From the NCBI RefSeq assembly GCF_900095445.1, contig NZ_FMJL01000039.1:1-36967 (forward strand): a stretch of DNA of 36,967 nt, given 5' to 3'. The position numbers were made by a program, and so were the translations under genes. Below, piece by piece: positions 26,085-34,518 of the stretch (positions are counted from its first letter, which is position 1; the number at the start of each line of letters is the position of its first letter). Below the pieces are notes generated by a model, which saw nothing but the letters and a program-made list of their open reading frames with translations, ran no database searches and was not told the origin of the DNA. Source of the stretch: Clostridium sp. N3C. Its GTDB lineage: Bacteria > Bacillota > Clostridia > Clostridiales > Clostridiaceae.

Positions 26085-26522
26085 TTCATTTTTCCTTTCA
26101 ATATGTATTTTTTGGTGCTACTAATAAGAGTTTAAGTTGTTTAGTATAAAAAAAGTTACATTAATTGGTAAGTATAAGATTATTTAATTGAATCTCTATA
26201 AAAGGATTTATATAACTAGGGGAGACAAGTTTTTAGAATCACAGCAAGATTTATTCATAGTAAATGCACCAATGTTTGAAATTATAGAACTATGAAATAT
26301 CTGATTGTCGTAATAGAAAATACAACAAGATGAGAATTGTAAAGAGGAAGATGAAGAGAAACAGAGTAAATACTCCCTTGCAAAGGTCTTTTATTCCTAC
26401 GATACGACTGGTAATTCTGCCATCTATCCATATATAATTTATGCCAATCCCTTTACCGTCTTTGATGTTCAATAACCGTCTTCACTCTACTTATATCTAT
26501 AATATTTTAACTCTAAATTTAA
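26085..26522. other. AT-rich leader of the Hsp70/GrpE operon and gene-free stretch
   Basis: This should hold the operon promoter; I see several A/T-rich -10-like boxes but no convincing -35 partner. A 60-codon frame at 26290-26472 begins with TTG, has no ribosome site and ends in a hydrophobic run; I do not count it as a gene. Confidence 0.4.
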
Positions 26523-26552
26523 AGGGTTGCAAGGTATCTTCCTTACAGCCCT
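26523..26552 (-). terminator. Terminator of the small membrane-protein gene
   Basis: Arms 26523-26534 and 26541-26552 pair over 12 positions with one mismatch; on the minus strand the stem ends in CCCTTTAAATTT. It lies 4 bp past the stop at 26557. Confidence 0.55.
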
Positions 26553-26556
26553 CTTA

Positions 26557-27072
26557 TCATAAATTATTGCTTTTGATCTGATATTTCAATCTTGAAAATA
26601 TATCTTTTCGCATTTCTGAATTTGCAATAAATATATTAATTGTTCTCCATGGATAATAGATACAGAAGTATAAAAACATGTTCCAAGTTGGGATATTTAC
26701 TTTGGTAGCAAGCCTAAGCAACTGTGTAGTTCCAAGTTTAATTACAAATAATAGCCATATAGCAATATATTTTCTGTCATGATGCATATACCATATATCA
26801 TCCACTTTCTCTACAACCTTTTTCCTTCCAAGAATAACTCCCTTAGTAATAGCAATGACTAATATTATGCAAACATTAATAACTTCTGCATAACTATGAA
26901 TGCCATTGTAATTTTTAAGAACTTCAAAAATCATGAGAAGCGTAATTATCAAATACATCTTAAGTCTTATCCTTCTATTTCTTAAACCACCAATCAAAAC
27001 CCAGCATAAATATACAATATAAAGCCCAGTTAATACAATTGTTAGTAATGTTTTAAAATCAAATTTACTCAT
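26557..27072 (-). CDS. Small integral membrane protein divergent from a TetR regulator
   Basis: 171 residues with about five hydrophobic helices (near 8-28, 37-52, 65-85, 102-120 and 128-147) and a basic C-terminus. I do not recognise the family. A pattern of charged residues between helices (YMHHDRKY) is the only distinctive feature. GGAGGG lies 8 bases before the ATG. It shares a 150-bp divergent control region with the TetR-type gene, so it is probably that regulator's target. Role unknown; transporters and small-molecule-resistance proteins are common in such pairs, but nothing in the sequence decides. Confidence 0.65.
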   Translation of the reverse strand: MSKFDFKTLLTIVLTGLYIVYLCWVLIGGLRNRRIRLKMYLIITLLMIFEVLKNYNGIHSYAEVINVCIILVIAITKGVILGRKKVVEKVDDIWYMHHDRKYIAIWLLFVIKLGTTQLLRLATKVNIPTWNMFLYFCIYYPWRTINIFIANSEMRKDIFSRLKYQIKSNNL

Positions 27073-27181
27073 TTTATACCCTCCTGCAGCATAAGAAAAT
27101 TATGCATCATCTGTCGCATATTTTATTATAAGATGCTATAATTAATAAAAAAGCATCAATTCATCAACAAAAGAAAGTTAA

Positions 27182-27206
27182 GCAACAGATTCTAGGAATA
27201 TGTTGC
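27182..27206. promoter_or_regulatory. Candidate TetR operator
   Basis: An inverted repeat GCAACA (27182-27187) / TGTTGC (27201-27206) with a 13-base centre lies just before the ribosome site of the TetR gene. A second pair GATGC/GCATC flanks a TATAAT-like box upstream. Either could be the operator. Confidence 0.35.
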
Positions 27207-27222
27207 AGAAAGGAGTGACTAT

Positions 27223-27756
27223 ATGAATAGCCTTGATGCTCGAGCACGATATACTCAAATGATGATTAGAAATGCACTGTTAACTTTATTAAAAGAAAAG
27301 AATATAGAAAAGATTACTGTGAAGGAAATATGTACGCTAGCAGGAATCAACAGAGCAACCTTTTATCGTCATTATCAAAATCAATATGAGCTTTTATCCC
27401 TTCTTCAGAACGAAATGTTGGAAAATGTTAAAAAAATAATAAATAGCCAAAAATGTGATGTTGATAAATTAATCCTACTAATGCTCCAACTGATATATGA
27501 TAACAAGGAGGAATGGACTCTACTCATGGGCGATGATACTGATCCCCGCATAAAAACCAAGCTATTAAACTTTCTCAATGAATACTTGAGTCCTAAATAT
27601 AAAACACAGTCCCAAATTATGAAAAATAGATTTATACTTCATGGATTTACTGGTATCTTTGATTATTGGATAAAATCCGGTATGAAAGAAAGCCCTGAGG
27701 AAATAGCTTCTTATCTTATATCCTATCGTCATGCCTTGATAAAGAAGAAAAAATAA
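27223..27756 (+). CDS. TetR/AcrR-family transcriptional regulator
   Basis: 177 residues. The N-terminal helix-turn-helix KITVKEICTLAGINRATFYR and the following HYQNQYELLSLL are diagnostic of TetR. The C-terminal half is all helical, of the type seen in DhaS-like regulators. AAAGGAG stands 7 bases before the ATG. It should repress itself and the divergent membrane-protein gene, released by an unknown small molecule. It converges on the zinc lipoprotein gene with only 44 bp between stops. Confidence 0.9.
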   Translation: MNSLDARARYTQMMIRNALLTLLKEKNIEKITVKEICTLAGINRATFYRHYQNQYELLSLLQNEMLENVKKIINSQKCDVDKLILLMLQLIYDNKEEWTLLMGDDTDPRIKTKLLNFLNEYLSPKYKTQSQIMKNRFILHGFTGIFDYWIKSGMKESPEEIASYLISYRHALIKKKK

Positions 27757-27800
27757 ACAGGACACTTACACAAATATGTAGATGTTATATAAACTTAATC

Positions 27801-28376
27801 TTAATTTATTACTTTCATACTTGCACTTTTTAGTCTACAATATAAACTTTCATCTCCCTCTTCTTTATATGTCTCAAAGTTCCCAATTATCTCTACCTCA
27901 GCTTCATCAGCAGGATATTCATCTTGATTATCACCTTCCAATACAAATTCTAATCCTTGGGCACAGCAAGCTGTTGCATCTTTTATTAGAACATAGTGAT
28001 AGTATTTATGTGTAACTTCATCACAAACAGTATAATGATTACCTTTGATTTTAAAAGACTTTCCTATATACTGATCTGGATTAATCATTAATTGAAAAAC
28101 TGTTGCATACACCATATTCCTATCCATTACCGTCAAATCATAATCTACTTGCTGGGACATTCCATTCTGAGAATTTTCTAAACTAAACTTTTCTCTCCAA
28201 AGATCCTGCTTTTCTTTTTTTTCTTTTTGATCTTCTGTATCTTTTACCTTGTTTTGTAAGGTTTCATCTACCGAATTATTATTGGGAACATTTTTAACAC
28301 TGTATGTCTTTTTTGAGCATCCTGCCATCAAAAAAATTAAACATATTAACATTACATATCTCATCACTCTTTTCAT
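27801..28376 (-). CDS. Lipoprotein of the zinc-uptake operon with CCAQG motif
   Basis: 191 residues with a lipoprotein signal (LMAGC lipobox at about 16-20), a charged linker rich in Glu and Lys, and a beta-rich domain from about 75 with KDATACCAQGLEFV and a later conserved-looking EVEIIGNFETY. The double cysteine and OB-like fold resemble the DUF1980/YcgQ C-terminal type linked to metal uptake. The ATG is 3 bp after the ZnuB stop, with AGGAGG before it, so it is the last gene of the zinc operon. It may catch or deliver zinc at the cell surface, as inference. Confidence 0.75.
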   Translation of the reverse strand: MKRVMRYVMLICLIFLMAGCSKKTYSVKNVPNNNSVDETLQNKVKDTEDQKEKKEKQDLWREKFSLENSQNGMSQQVDYDLTVMDRNMVYATVFQLMINPDQYIGKSFKIKGNHYTVCDEVTHKYYHYVLIKDATACCAQGLEFVLEGDNQDEYPADEAEVEIIGNFETYKEEGDESLYCRLKSASMKVIN

Positions 28377-28379
28377 TCT

Positions 28380-29225
28380 CTATATCCTCCTAATTTTAGC
28401 TATTAACGAGCAAATTAGAAATAGAGCCATATCTGCTACTACAATAGTAGAACCAACAGGAGTTGAAAATACAATTGATACTAAGATTCCAATCAAAGCA
28501 CAAAAAACCGATATAAATCCTGATAAAATCACAACACCCTTAAAACTATGCATCATACGCATAGAAGAAAGTACTGGAAATATAATAAGAGCTGATATGA
28601 GTAATGAACCAACAAGATTCATTCCTAATACAATAATAATGGCAATCACAATTGCAATAATTAAATTGTATAGTTCTGCCTTCCCACCGGTAGCCTTTAC
28701 AAAGTTTTCATCAAAGGTTACTGCAAAAAATCTATTATAAAATACCACAAATATTATAATTGAGATAAAAGAAAAGATGAGACACATCATAACATCTTCT
28801 TCTGTTAGTGTTAAAATTGAGGTTGATCCAAACAAAGTGGTACATACATCCCCTGATATATTAGAAGATGTGGCAAATACATTCATCACAAGATAGCCAA
28901 TAGCTAAAGAACCTACCGAAAGTATGGCAATAGCAGCATCACCTTTTATTTTTGCATTTTTTCCACCTTTCAAAAGTATAATTGTGCTAATAATGGTAAC
29001 AGGCATAGTTAACACTATATGATCAGCTAAATTAAGAACCGTTCCAATTGCCATAGCTCCAAAGGCCACATGTGACAAACCATCTCCAATAAAGGAATAT
29101 CGTTTCAATACTAAAATTACACCTAGCAGAGAAGAGCAAAATGCTATCAATACCCCAACTATTAAGGCATACTGCACAAAGGGATATTGCAAGTAAAACC
29201 CTAATTTTGCAACTATATTATTCAT
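28380..29225 (-). CDS. znuB: Zinc ABC transporter permease
   Basis: 281 residues with eight or so membrane helices, of the ABC-3 (metal) permease family: LLGVILVLKRYSFIGDGLSHVAFG and later NLVGSLLISALIIFP are the family's hallmark stretches. I choose the ATG at 29225, which has GGGGAGGAAG right before it, over the frame's earlier start at 29252. It overlaps the end of znuC by 8 bp. It forms the channel for Zn(II) with ZnuA and ZnuC. Zinc rather than manganese is inferred from the Zur-like sites and the His-rich ZnuA. Confidence 0.9.
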   Translation of the reverse strand: MNNIVAKLGFYLQYPFVQYALIVGVLIAFCSSLLGVILVLKRYSFIGDGLSHVAFGAMAIGTVLNLADHIVLTMPVTIISTIILLKGGKNAKIKGDAAIAILSVGSLAIGYLVMNVFATSSNISGDVCTTLFGSTSILTLTEEDVMMCLIFSFISIIIFVVFYNRFFAVTFDENFVKATGGKAELYNLIIAIVIAIIIVLGMNLVGSLLISALIIFPVLSSMRMMHSFKGVVILSGFISVFCALIGILVSIVFSTPVGSTIVVADMALFLICSLIAKIRRI

Positions 29226-29925
29226 TTCTTCCTCCCCTACAAAGCATCTCATAAGCTTCGCTCTTTAAATAATCTTCCTTGGATCCCCAAAACATCTGTT
29301 GCCTATCAATATGCAAAATCTTTCCAGAATAAATCAAGGCAGCATTTATATCATGAGAAACCATAATAATGGTTACTCCGTCCTCGTTTAGTTTCTTTAT
29401 CAATTGATATAACTCTACTGTTACCTTTGGATCTAATCCATTAACAGGCTCATCCAGCAACAATAATTTTTTCGTTGCACAGAGAGCTCTTGCAAGAAGA
29501 ACTCTCTGTTGTTGTCCACCGGATAGATTTCGATAAGATTTTTTTCTCAAATTCCAGATTCCCATCTTCTTCATATTTTCTTCTGTAATTTTCTTATGCT
29601 CTTTTCTATAAAAAGGTCTGCCCTTGCATTTTGATATATTTCCTGAAAGAACTATCTCCCATACAGAAGCAGGGAAATCCTTTTGAATTACTGTTTGTTG
29701 AGGTAAATATCCTATTTCATATGCCATAAGGCCATCACCATAAAGTATTTGACCAGATATAGGTTTTGATAAATGAAGTAGAGTTTTCATAAGTGTACTT
29801 TTCCCTGCACCATTTTTACCTATTATACAAAGGTAATCACCCTGTTCTACTGAGAAATTAATATTCTCTGTTACCACAATTCCATCATATCCAAGTTTTA
29901 GATCTTGGCAAAGAATATATGCCAT
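29218..29925 (-). CDS. znuC: Zinc ABC transporter ATPase
   Basis: 235 residues. Walker A GKNGAGKST, Q-loop YLPQQTVIQKDFPASVWE, signature LSGGQQQR and Walker B LLLLDEPVNGLD with switch MVSHD are all present. YLPQ-x-FPxSVxE is a mark of metal-uptake ATPases. The ATG at 29925 has AAGGGG 7 bases before it and is preferred to the GTG at 29931. It starts 14 bp after znuA and overlaps znuB. Confidence 0.92.
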   Translation of the reverse strand: MAYILCQDLKLGYDGIVVTENINFSVEQGDYLCIIGKNGAGKSTLMKTLLHLSKPISGQILYGDGLMAYEIGYLPQQTVIQKDFPASVWEIVLSGNISKCKGRPFYRKEHKKITEENMKKMGIWNLRKKSYRNLSGGQQQRVLLARALCATKKLLLLDEPVNGLDPKVTVELYQLIKKLNEDGVTIIMVSHDINAALIYSGKILHIDRQQMFWGSKEDYLKSEAYEMLCRGGRNE

Positions 29926-29939
29926 AGGCACACCCCTTA

Positions 29940-30932
29940 CTATTTCAAACTTTCAATTAGCACTTCAAGATTATTTTTCATAGCTGAAAGATATGTTGTA
30001 CCTTTATCAATATCCTCTTTCGTCACGGACTGTAATGAGTTCATGACAAGTATTTTCTGATTCTTACTTTTTGTATTATTAATAATGGTTTGTGCTATTT
30101 TTTTATCTGAATTTTCAATTACAAATACTGTATTTAAATTAAGCTCATCTACTTTTTTAGCCAAAAATACTACAGTTTCAAAACTTGCTTCTGTTTCTGC
30201 ACTACATCCAGAAAAAGCTGCATAATAACTTAAGTCATAATCATCTGCCAAATATCGGAATGGGAAACGGTCTCCAAACACTATTGTCTTCTTTGAAGCA
30301 CCTGCTATAGCTTTTTCATATTCCTTATCTAAGTTTCTTAATTGCTGTATATAGTCTTCACTATTTCTCTGGTAAACACTTTCCTTTTCCTTATCTATCT
30401 TTTTTATTGCCTCTGCGATATTTTTCACCAGGAACTCTGCATTCTTTAAAGAAAGCCATATATGCTCATCTTTTTCATGCTCATCTTCATGTTGCTGTTC
30501 ATCTCCATGTTCATCATTATCTTCCATACCTTCTACAATCTCTTCATCCTTAACACGATCTCCCAAAGCCTCAACCATATTAATTACCTGTATATCTTTA
30601 TTAACCTTTTCTTTTAACGCATCTTTTACCCAGGCATCAGACTCTCCTCCTACATGGATAAATAAATCGCAATTAGCGATGGTGGCAATATCTTCTGCCG
30701 TTGGCTGATAACTATGCAAATCAACACCATTGTCTAATAAAAGTGTAACTGAAAAACTCTCACTCTTATCACCTATAATTTTCATTACCCAATCATACTG
30801 TGGAAAGGTAGTACAAACAATACTATACTTTGTATTCTTTGTATTCTTTTCTTTACTGCATCCGGCAAATAGTCCTAAGCATAAAGTAAATAACATTAAA
30901 AAAATCAATAATTTGCTTTTCGTATTAAACAT
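29940..30932 (-). CDS. znuA: Zinc-binding lipoprotein of the zinc ABC importer
   Basis: 330 residues from the chosen ATG, which follows a GGGGGG site; the frame stays open for 63 more codons upstream, but these run through the Zur-like boxes and promoter and are not coding. A lipobox FAGC ends the signal peptide. Metal-binding signals are the His in DLHSYQPTAED, the His in DEHIWLSLKNAE, and an acidic His-rich loop (DEHGDEQQHEDEHEKDEH) typical of zinc rather than manganese binders. It is the first gene of the operon and is expected to be made under zinc shortage. Confidence 0.92.
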   Translation of the reverse strand: MFNTKSKLLIFLMLFTLCLGLFAGCSKEKNTKNTKYSIVCTTFPQYDWVMKIIGDKSESFSVTLLLDNGVDLHSYQPTAEDIATIANCDLFIHVGGESDAWVKDALKEKVNKDIQVINMVEALGDRVKDEEIVEGMEDNDEHGDEQQHEDEHEKDEHIWLSLKNAEFLVKNIAEAIKKIDKEKESVYQRNSEDYIQQLRNLDKEYEKAIAGASKKTIVFGDRFPFRYLADDYDLSYYAAFSGCSAETEASFETVVFLAKKVDELNLNTVFVIENSDKKIAQTIINNTKSKNQKILVMNSLQSVTKEDIDKGTTYLSAMKNNLEVLIESLK

Positions 30933-30960
30933 AAAAACCCCCCAATCCGTATTTTGTAAA

Positions 30961-30975
30961 TGCAAATTATTTGCA
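30961..30975. promoter_or_regulatory. Zur-like box 1, at the znuA transcript start
   Basis: TGCAAATTATTTGCA is a perfect 7-1-7 palindrome, the geometry of Fur-family operators. It lies just after the -10 box of the znuA promoter, where a repressor blocks initiation. Confidence 0.85.
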
Positions 30976-30981
30976 ATTACT

Positions 30982-31010
30982 ATTTTAATCCATGTAATTT
31001 CTCCAGTCAA
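30982..31010 (-). promoter_or_regulatory. znuA promoter
   Basis: On the minus strand TTGACT (31005-31010), 17-bp spacer, TAAAAT (30982-30987). It is flanked on both sides by identical Zur-like boxes. Confidence 0.75.
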
Positions 31011-31017
31011 TACCAAA

Positions 31018-31032
31018 TGCAAATTATTTGCA
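31018..31032. promoter_or_regulatory. Zur-like box 2, upstream of the -35 box
   Basis: The same 15-bp sequence as box 1, extended here to a 21-bp perfect palindrome with arms AAATGCAAAT/ATTTGCATTT. The box centres are 57 bp apart. Confidence 0.85.
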
Positions 31033-31140
31033 TTTACAGAACATAATATATAATAAATGAAATATAAATTAATTTCACATTTTATTTTGCTAATATACTT
31101 AACAAAAAAGCTACTTATCATAAAAATACTATACTAAAAA

Positions 31141-31178
31141 AAGCAGACAATTCACCTTTACAGGTGTCATTGTCTGCT
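31141..31178 (-). terminator. Terminator of the Na/Pi cotransporter gene
   Basis: Arms AAGCAGACAAT and ATTGTCTGCTT are perfect; an inner CACCT/AGGTG stem extends them. The minus strand continues into seven T. It ends the minus-strand transcript that stops at 31295. Confidence 0.85.
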
Positions 31179-31294
31179 TCTTCTTAAATTTTACCTTAAT
31201 ACAAGAGTTGAATTAATGAATTATAATCTTGTATATCAACACTTCTTTGAATCAAAGCAATATAATTAAATACGCTCCCTCTCATAATCATAAC

Positions 31295-33058
31295 TTAATT
31301 TTCAATTAAGTATTTTCTCGAATATTCTTCAAAATACTTAGCATAAGTTTCACTTTTTAGTTGTTTTATACTATCAATATATTTATGAGTATCAAAAGAA
31401 TCTGATTCCAATGCAATCATGGTAACGGCAATATTAGAACAATGATCCGCAATACGCTCGTAATCGTTCAAAATATCGTTAAATACAAAACCAGTATTAA
31501 ATGAACATAAGCCGGATTTCAGTCTATCAACATGATGGAGCTTCATTTCTCCGCAGAGATTGTCTACCAGCTCTTCTAATGGTTCAATTTTATATGCAAG
31601 CTCCAAATTGTTATTAACAAAGGCTTCAATTGCCATTGTCACAATTTCTGAGACAGCATCTCCTAACACACGGAGCTCATTGTAGGCATCGTCAGAAAAA
31701 ACAATTTCTTTTTCATGGATTTCCTTAGCAGCTTTAGCAAGGTTAACAGCATGATCGGAAATACGCTCAAAGTCAGTAATAGTATGCAAAAACTTTCCAG
31801 TGCTCTCATTTTGCTCATCGTTTAGTTCTTTGCTTGTAACTTTCAAAAGATATGTTCCTAGTCTATCCTCATATCGATCCACCATATCTTCAATCAACTG
31901 AACCTGTTCATAATTGTCATGATCGAATTTATGTATCAGTCCAAATGAAATAAACAGATTTTCTTTTGCCTTGATAGCCATATCATTGATTGCCTTTCGA
32001 CATTGCTCGATAGCGAGGGCTGGATGGTCTACAAAGCGTTCCTCTAATGGTTCTAGCTGCTCCTTTTCTTTTTTACTTCTACCGCTGGAGCGAATAATCT
32101 TCTTAGAAATTAACTCCAACTGTCTATACAATGGGAACAGAACCAAAACCACAGCAAGACGATAAATACTGTTAAGAGCAGCTACAGTGGTCATTGTCAT
32201 AGTTTCCTTCATGAAAGAAAAACTTAAAAAAGCATTGAGTCCGTAGAATATAGTTGCGCTGAGAACCACACCAAGAAAGTTGCTGGTCAAATAAGCCAAG
32301 GCAGTACGCTTTCCATCGGTTGTTGCCCCTACTGCAGATAACAGAACTGGAACAGAGGCTCCAATAGCAATACCCATGATAAGTGGAAGCGCCATATCAA
32401 ATGTAACCGCTCCTGTCATGGCCAAAGCCTGTAAAATTCCCACAGCTGCGGAAGCACTTTGTAGGATGCTTGTAAAAGCAATACCAACAAGAATACCCAG
32501 TATAGGATTAGAAAATTTTGTCAAAACATTTATGAATACTTCACTATCCTTCAATGGCGCTACAGCACCACTCATAGCTGACATACCAAACATCAAAATG
32601 GCAAAGCCAAGCATTATGTCTCCAAGATGGTTTTGGAAACGATTTTTGGTAAACATACGAAAATAAATACCAAACAATGCAGTAATACAGGTTAACGTAC
32701 TTGTAGAGAATAAAGCAAGCCATCCTGAAGCAGAATCGTTTCCGGACAGACAGATAACCCAGCCTGTGATACTAGTACCAAAAATTGCTCCAAGCACAAT
32801 AGGAATAGCCTGCCTAAGCTTCATAATACCGGAATTTACAAAACCAACAACCATAACAGATGTTGCTGATGAAGATTGAATTACTGTGGTAATTCCAGCT
32901 CCAAACAGGAGTCCCTTTATTGGTTTACCCGTAAGTTTGAATAAAATAACCTCCAACTTATTTCCAGCTACCTGTTTTAAGCCTTCTCCCATAAGTGTCA
33001 TACCGAACAGGAACAGAGCTATGCCGGTAATTAATTCAATAATATTTGAAATGCTCAT
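31295..33058 (-). CDS. Na/Pi-cotransporter family protein with C-terminal PhoU-like domain
   Basis: 587 residues. The membrane part (1-320) has the duplicated QSSSATS (near 61) and QSASAA (near 200) signatures of the type II Na/phosphate cotransporters. The cytosolic part from about 350 on is helical with PhoU-like repeats (EDMVDRYEDRL, DFERISDHAVNLAKA and DYERIADHCSNIA). This layout is the bacterial NptA-PhoU class, a phosphate exporter or importer with a regulatory tail. An AAGGAAGGG site lies about 7 bases before the ATG. Monocistronic, with its own terminator and a 490-bp upstream region. Confidence 0.92.
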   Translation of the reverse strand: MSISNIIELITGIALFLFGMTLMGEGLKQVAGNKLEVILFKLTGKPIKGLLFGAGITTVIQSSSATSVMVVGFVNSGIMKLRQAIPIVLGAIFGTSITGWVICLSGNDSASGWLALFSTSTLTCITALFGIYFRMFTKNRFQNHLGDIMLGFAILMFGMSAMSGAVAPLKDSEVFINVLTKFSNPILGILVGIAFTSILQSASAAVGILQALAMTGAVTFDMALPLIMGIAIGASVPVLLSAVGATTDGKRTALAYLTSNFLGVVLSATIFYGLNAFLSFSFMKETMTMTTVAALNSIYRLAVVLVLFPLYRQLELISKKIIRSSGRSKKEKEQLEPLEERFVDHPALAIEQCRKAINDMAIKAKENLFISFGLIHKFDHDNYEQVQLIEDMVDRYEDRLGTYLLKVTSKELNDEQNESTGKFLHTITDFERISDHAVNLAKAAKEIHEKEIVFSDDAYNELRVLGDAVSEIVTMAIEAFVNNNLELAYKIEPLEELVDNLCGEMKLHHVDRLKSGLCSFNTGFVFNDILNDYERIADHCSNIAVTMIALESDSFDTHKYIDSIKQLKSETYAKYFEEYSRKYLIEN

Positions 33059-33239
33059 GTATTTCCCTTCCTTATAAAATATATTTATCTGATCTGTATC
33101 AGGTGGATAATTTTAAACCCTATACATGTATCCAGATACATACCCACTAAGCCAAATTACTTCTGTATCCATATCACCTATTGTCAAAACGCTCAATATC
33201 CACCATACTCAATAAGTTTGAGTAAACACATAAAATATA
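33059..33239 (-). other. Leader of the Na/Pi cotransporter gene with GTATC repeats
   Basis: No gene. ATGTATC-CA-GATACAT (33126-33141) is a 16-bp palindrome, and GTATC recurs nearby twice in similar surroundings (CTGTATCAGG and CTGTATCCAT). These could be binding sites in the untranslated leader. Confidence 0.4.
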
Positions 33240-33288
33240 CCATAGTACTTCACAATATATGATAATAGTACTGTGGCATTTTCGTCAA
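33240..33288 (-). promoter_or_regulatory. Candidate promoter and operator of the Na/Pi cotransporter gene
   Basis: On the minus strand TTGACG (33283-33288), 17-bp spacer and TTATCA (33260-33265) form a weak promoter. Inverted repeats CCATAGTACT (33240-33249) and AGTACTGTGG (33267-33276), one mismatch, straddle its -10 box. Confidence 0.4.
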
Positions 33289-33485
33289 CACTTTTCGTCA
33301 TCGACTGACTTTTTATTTTACAAATTTTGAGCAATTCATTTCCTGCGTTATTTATATTAGGACTGATATACTGTCAAATCAGCTTAAATTGTATAAGAGA
33401 TTTATTGGCAAACATTTCCTCAATTAAATTATTATACTTCTGTAATCTTAAGCATAACTTAAAATTTTTATTTTATGAGATAAAA

Positions 33486-33537
33486 AATAAGGTTTTCAGC
33501 AGTCAGTAATTATTAATGAAAGTCTGAAAACCTTATT
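33486..33537 (-). terminator. Terminator 3' of the M1-peptidase remnant; copy 2 of a dispersed hairpin repeat
   Basis: Perfect 14-bp arms AATAAGGTTTTCAG (33486-33499) and CTGAAAACCTTATT (33524-33537); the minus strand continues with TTTTATC. It matches the hairpin at 9772-9817 over more than 50 bases, flanks and loop included. Confidence 0.85.
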
Positions 33538-33547
33538 TAAAGATAAT

Positions 33548-34203
33548 TTATGTATTCAAAAACTTATCTAACATTTCCTTTGCTTTATCATTAATTGCTT
33601 CACTAATTACTTCATAAAGCAATTCTGTATGATCAACTTTTCTAGAATAAACCTCACCCAATAATTTCTGGAATGCTTCCATTCCAACCTGTTTTTCTAA
33701 TTCACTTAGGATAACAGGACCTTTCTTATAAAGAAGGGCGTGAGCATTACTAGCACTTCTATCTATATTTTTAATTGGCGCAAAATCTTTAGTTTCTTTT
33801 TTATACATATCAATAAATTCATTAAATTTATCTTCTCCATATACTACTCTTATTGCTAAAAGAGCTGAATACTCGGCAAAGGATTCATTCAACCAGTCTT
33901 CCCAACTATCATGTATGCCATTACGCCACCATAAATGTCCTAACTCATGTCCAATATGTTTAAAATATTCTATTTCATCTTCATAGTACTCATTTGCCAT
34001 AAGTACAATTTAGCCGTATCTTTACCTACTTCATATCTAAACTTTTTATCACATGTAATTTCTTCTATTTCAAGATTTCTATGTATATAAAAATGTAATT
34101 CCTTTTCATTTTCTCCCTTGTAACAGTATGTCATCTTTGCTTTGCAAGCTAAAAAATGATTTGAAGGTTCAAGTTTTAAATCAATATCATATTTAGTATA
34201 CAT
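33548..34203 (-). pseudogene. M1-family metallopeptidase remnant with the middle deleted
   Basis: Two frames belong to one former gene. The first (34203 to 33970) gives the start of the N-terminal beta domain (DIDLKLEPSNHFLACKAKM...YIHRNLEIEEI). The second (from 34000 to 33548) gives the catalytic end: HELGH zinc motif, then WLNESFAEY with the third ligand Glu, and the C-terminal helices. The two meet at AAATTGTACTTATGGCAAATG, out of frame. An intact member should have several hundred more base pairs between these parts, holding the rest of the beta domain and the substrate-anchoring region. So this is an internal deletion plus frame change, not a simple frameshift. The second frame has its own ATG but no ribosome site; an active product is unlikely. 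Confidence 0.75.
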
Positions 34204-34489
34204 CGTTAAAACTTATCTCCTAACTATGAATTTATACTTATCTTTCAACACTTATTTAAAACAAAGCAATATTAATAAAAAATGTCTTATGCCATACGAT
34301 TAAAATTATCATATTTTGCTTATATCATATACTTTATTTTACATCAATATAAATATGTTGTGAAACAGTTAACATAAAACACTAATATCCATAAAAAATA
34401 ATTTAATTTACTATACTAAAAAAATTAAATGATTAATCCACAATATTGACACAAATCGATAGTATAACCCAAATTATGTCATATTCTTT
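34204..34489. other. AT-rich divergent region between the peptidase remnant and feoAB
   Basis: No gene or clear hairpin was seen. It separates the minus-strand remnant from the plus-strand iron transporter and is expected to hold control sites for both. I looked for a Fur 7-1-7 box and did not find a good one. Confidence 0.4.
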
Positions 34490-34518
34490 TTGACAAGTTG
34501 TATCAGATAGCATAAAAT
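34490..34518 (+). promoter_or_regulatory. feoAB promoter
   Basis: TTGACA (34490-34495), 17-bp spacer, TAAAAT (34513-34518). Transcription would begin near 34525, about 80 bases before the chosen start codon. Confidence 0.7.

Noticed and set aside
26290..26472. 60-codon minus-strand frame with a hydrophobic end
   Set aside because: It begins with TTG without a ribosome site, and its composition looks like random AT-rich translation; it may be a remnant but nothing supports it.
28249..28740. 163-codon plus-strand frame across the lipoprotein and znuB
   Set aside because: It crosses two real minus-strand genes and their junction.
30961..31032. Short repeats considered as a CRISPR array
   Set aside because: Only two palindromic copies with one interval that contains a promoter; operator sites explain them.
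30933..31121. 63-codon N-terminal extension of ZnuA
   Set aside because: It runs through the promoter and both Zur-like boxes; the signal peptide and ribosome site place the start at 30932.
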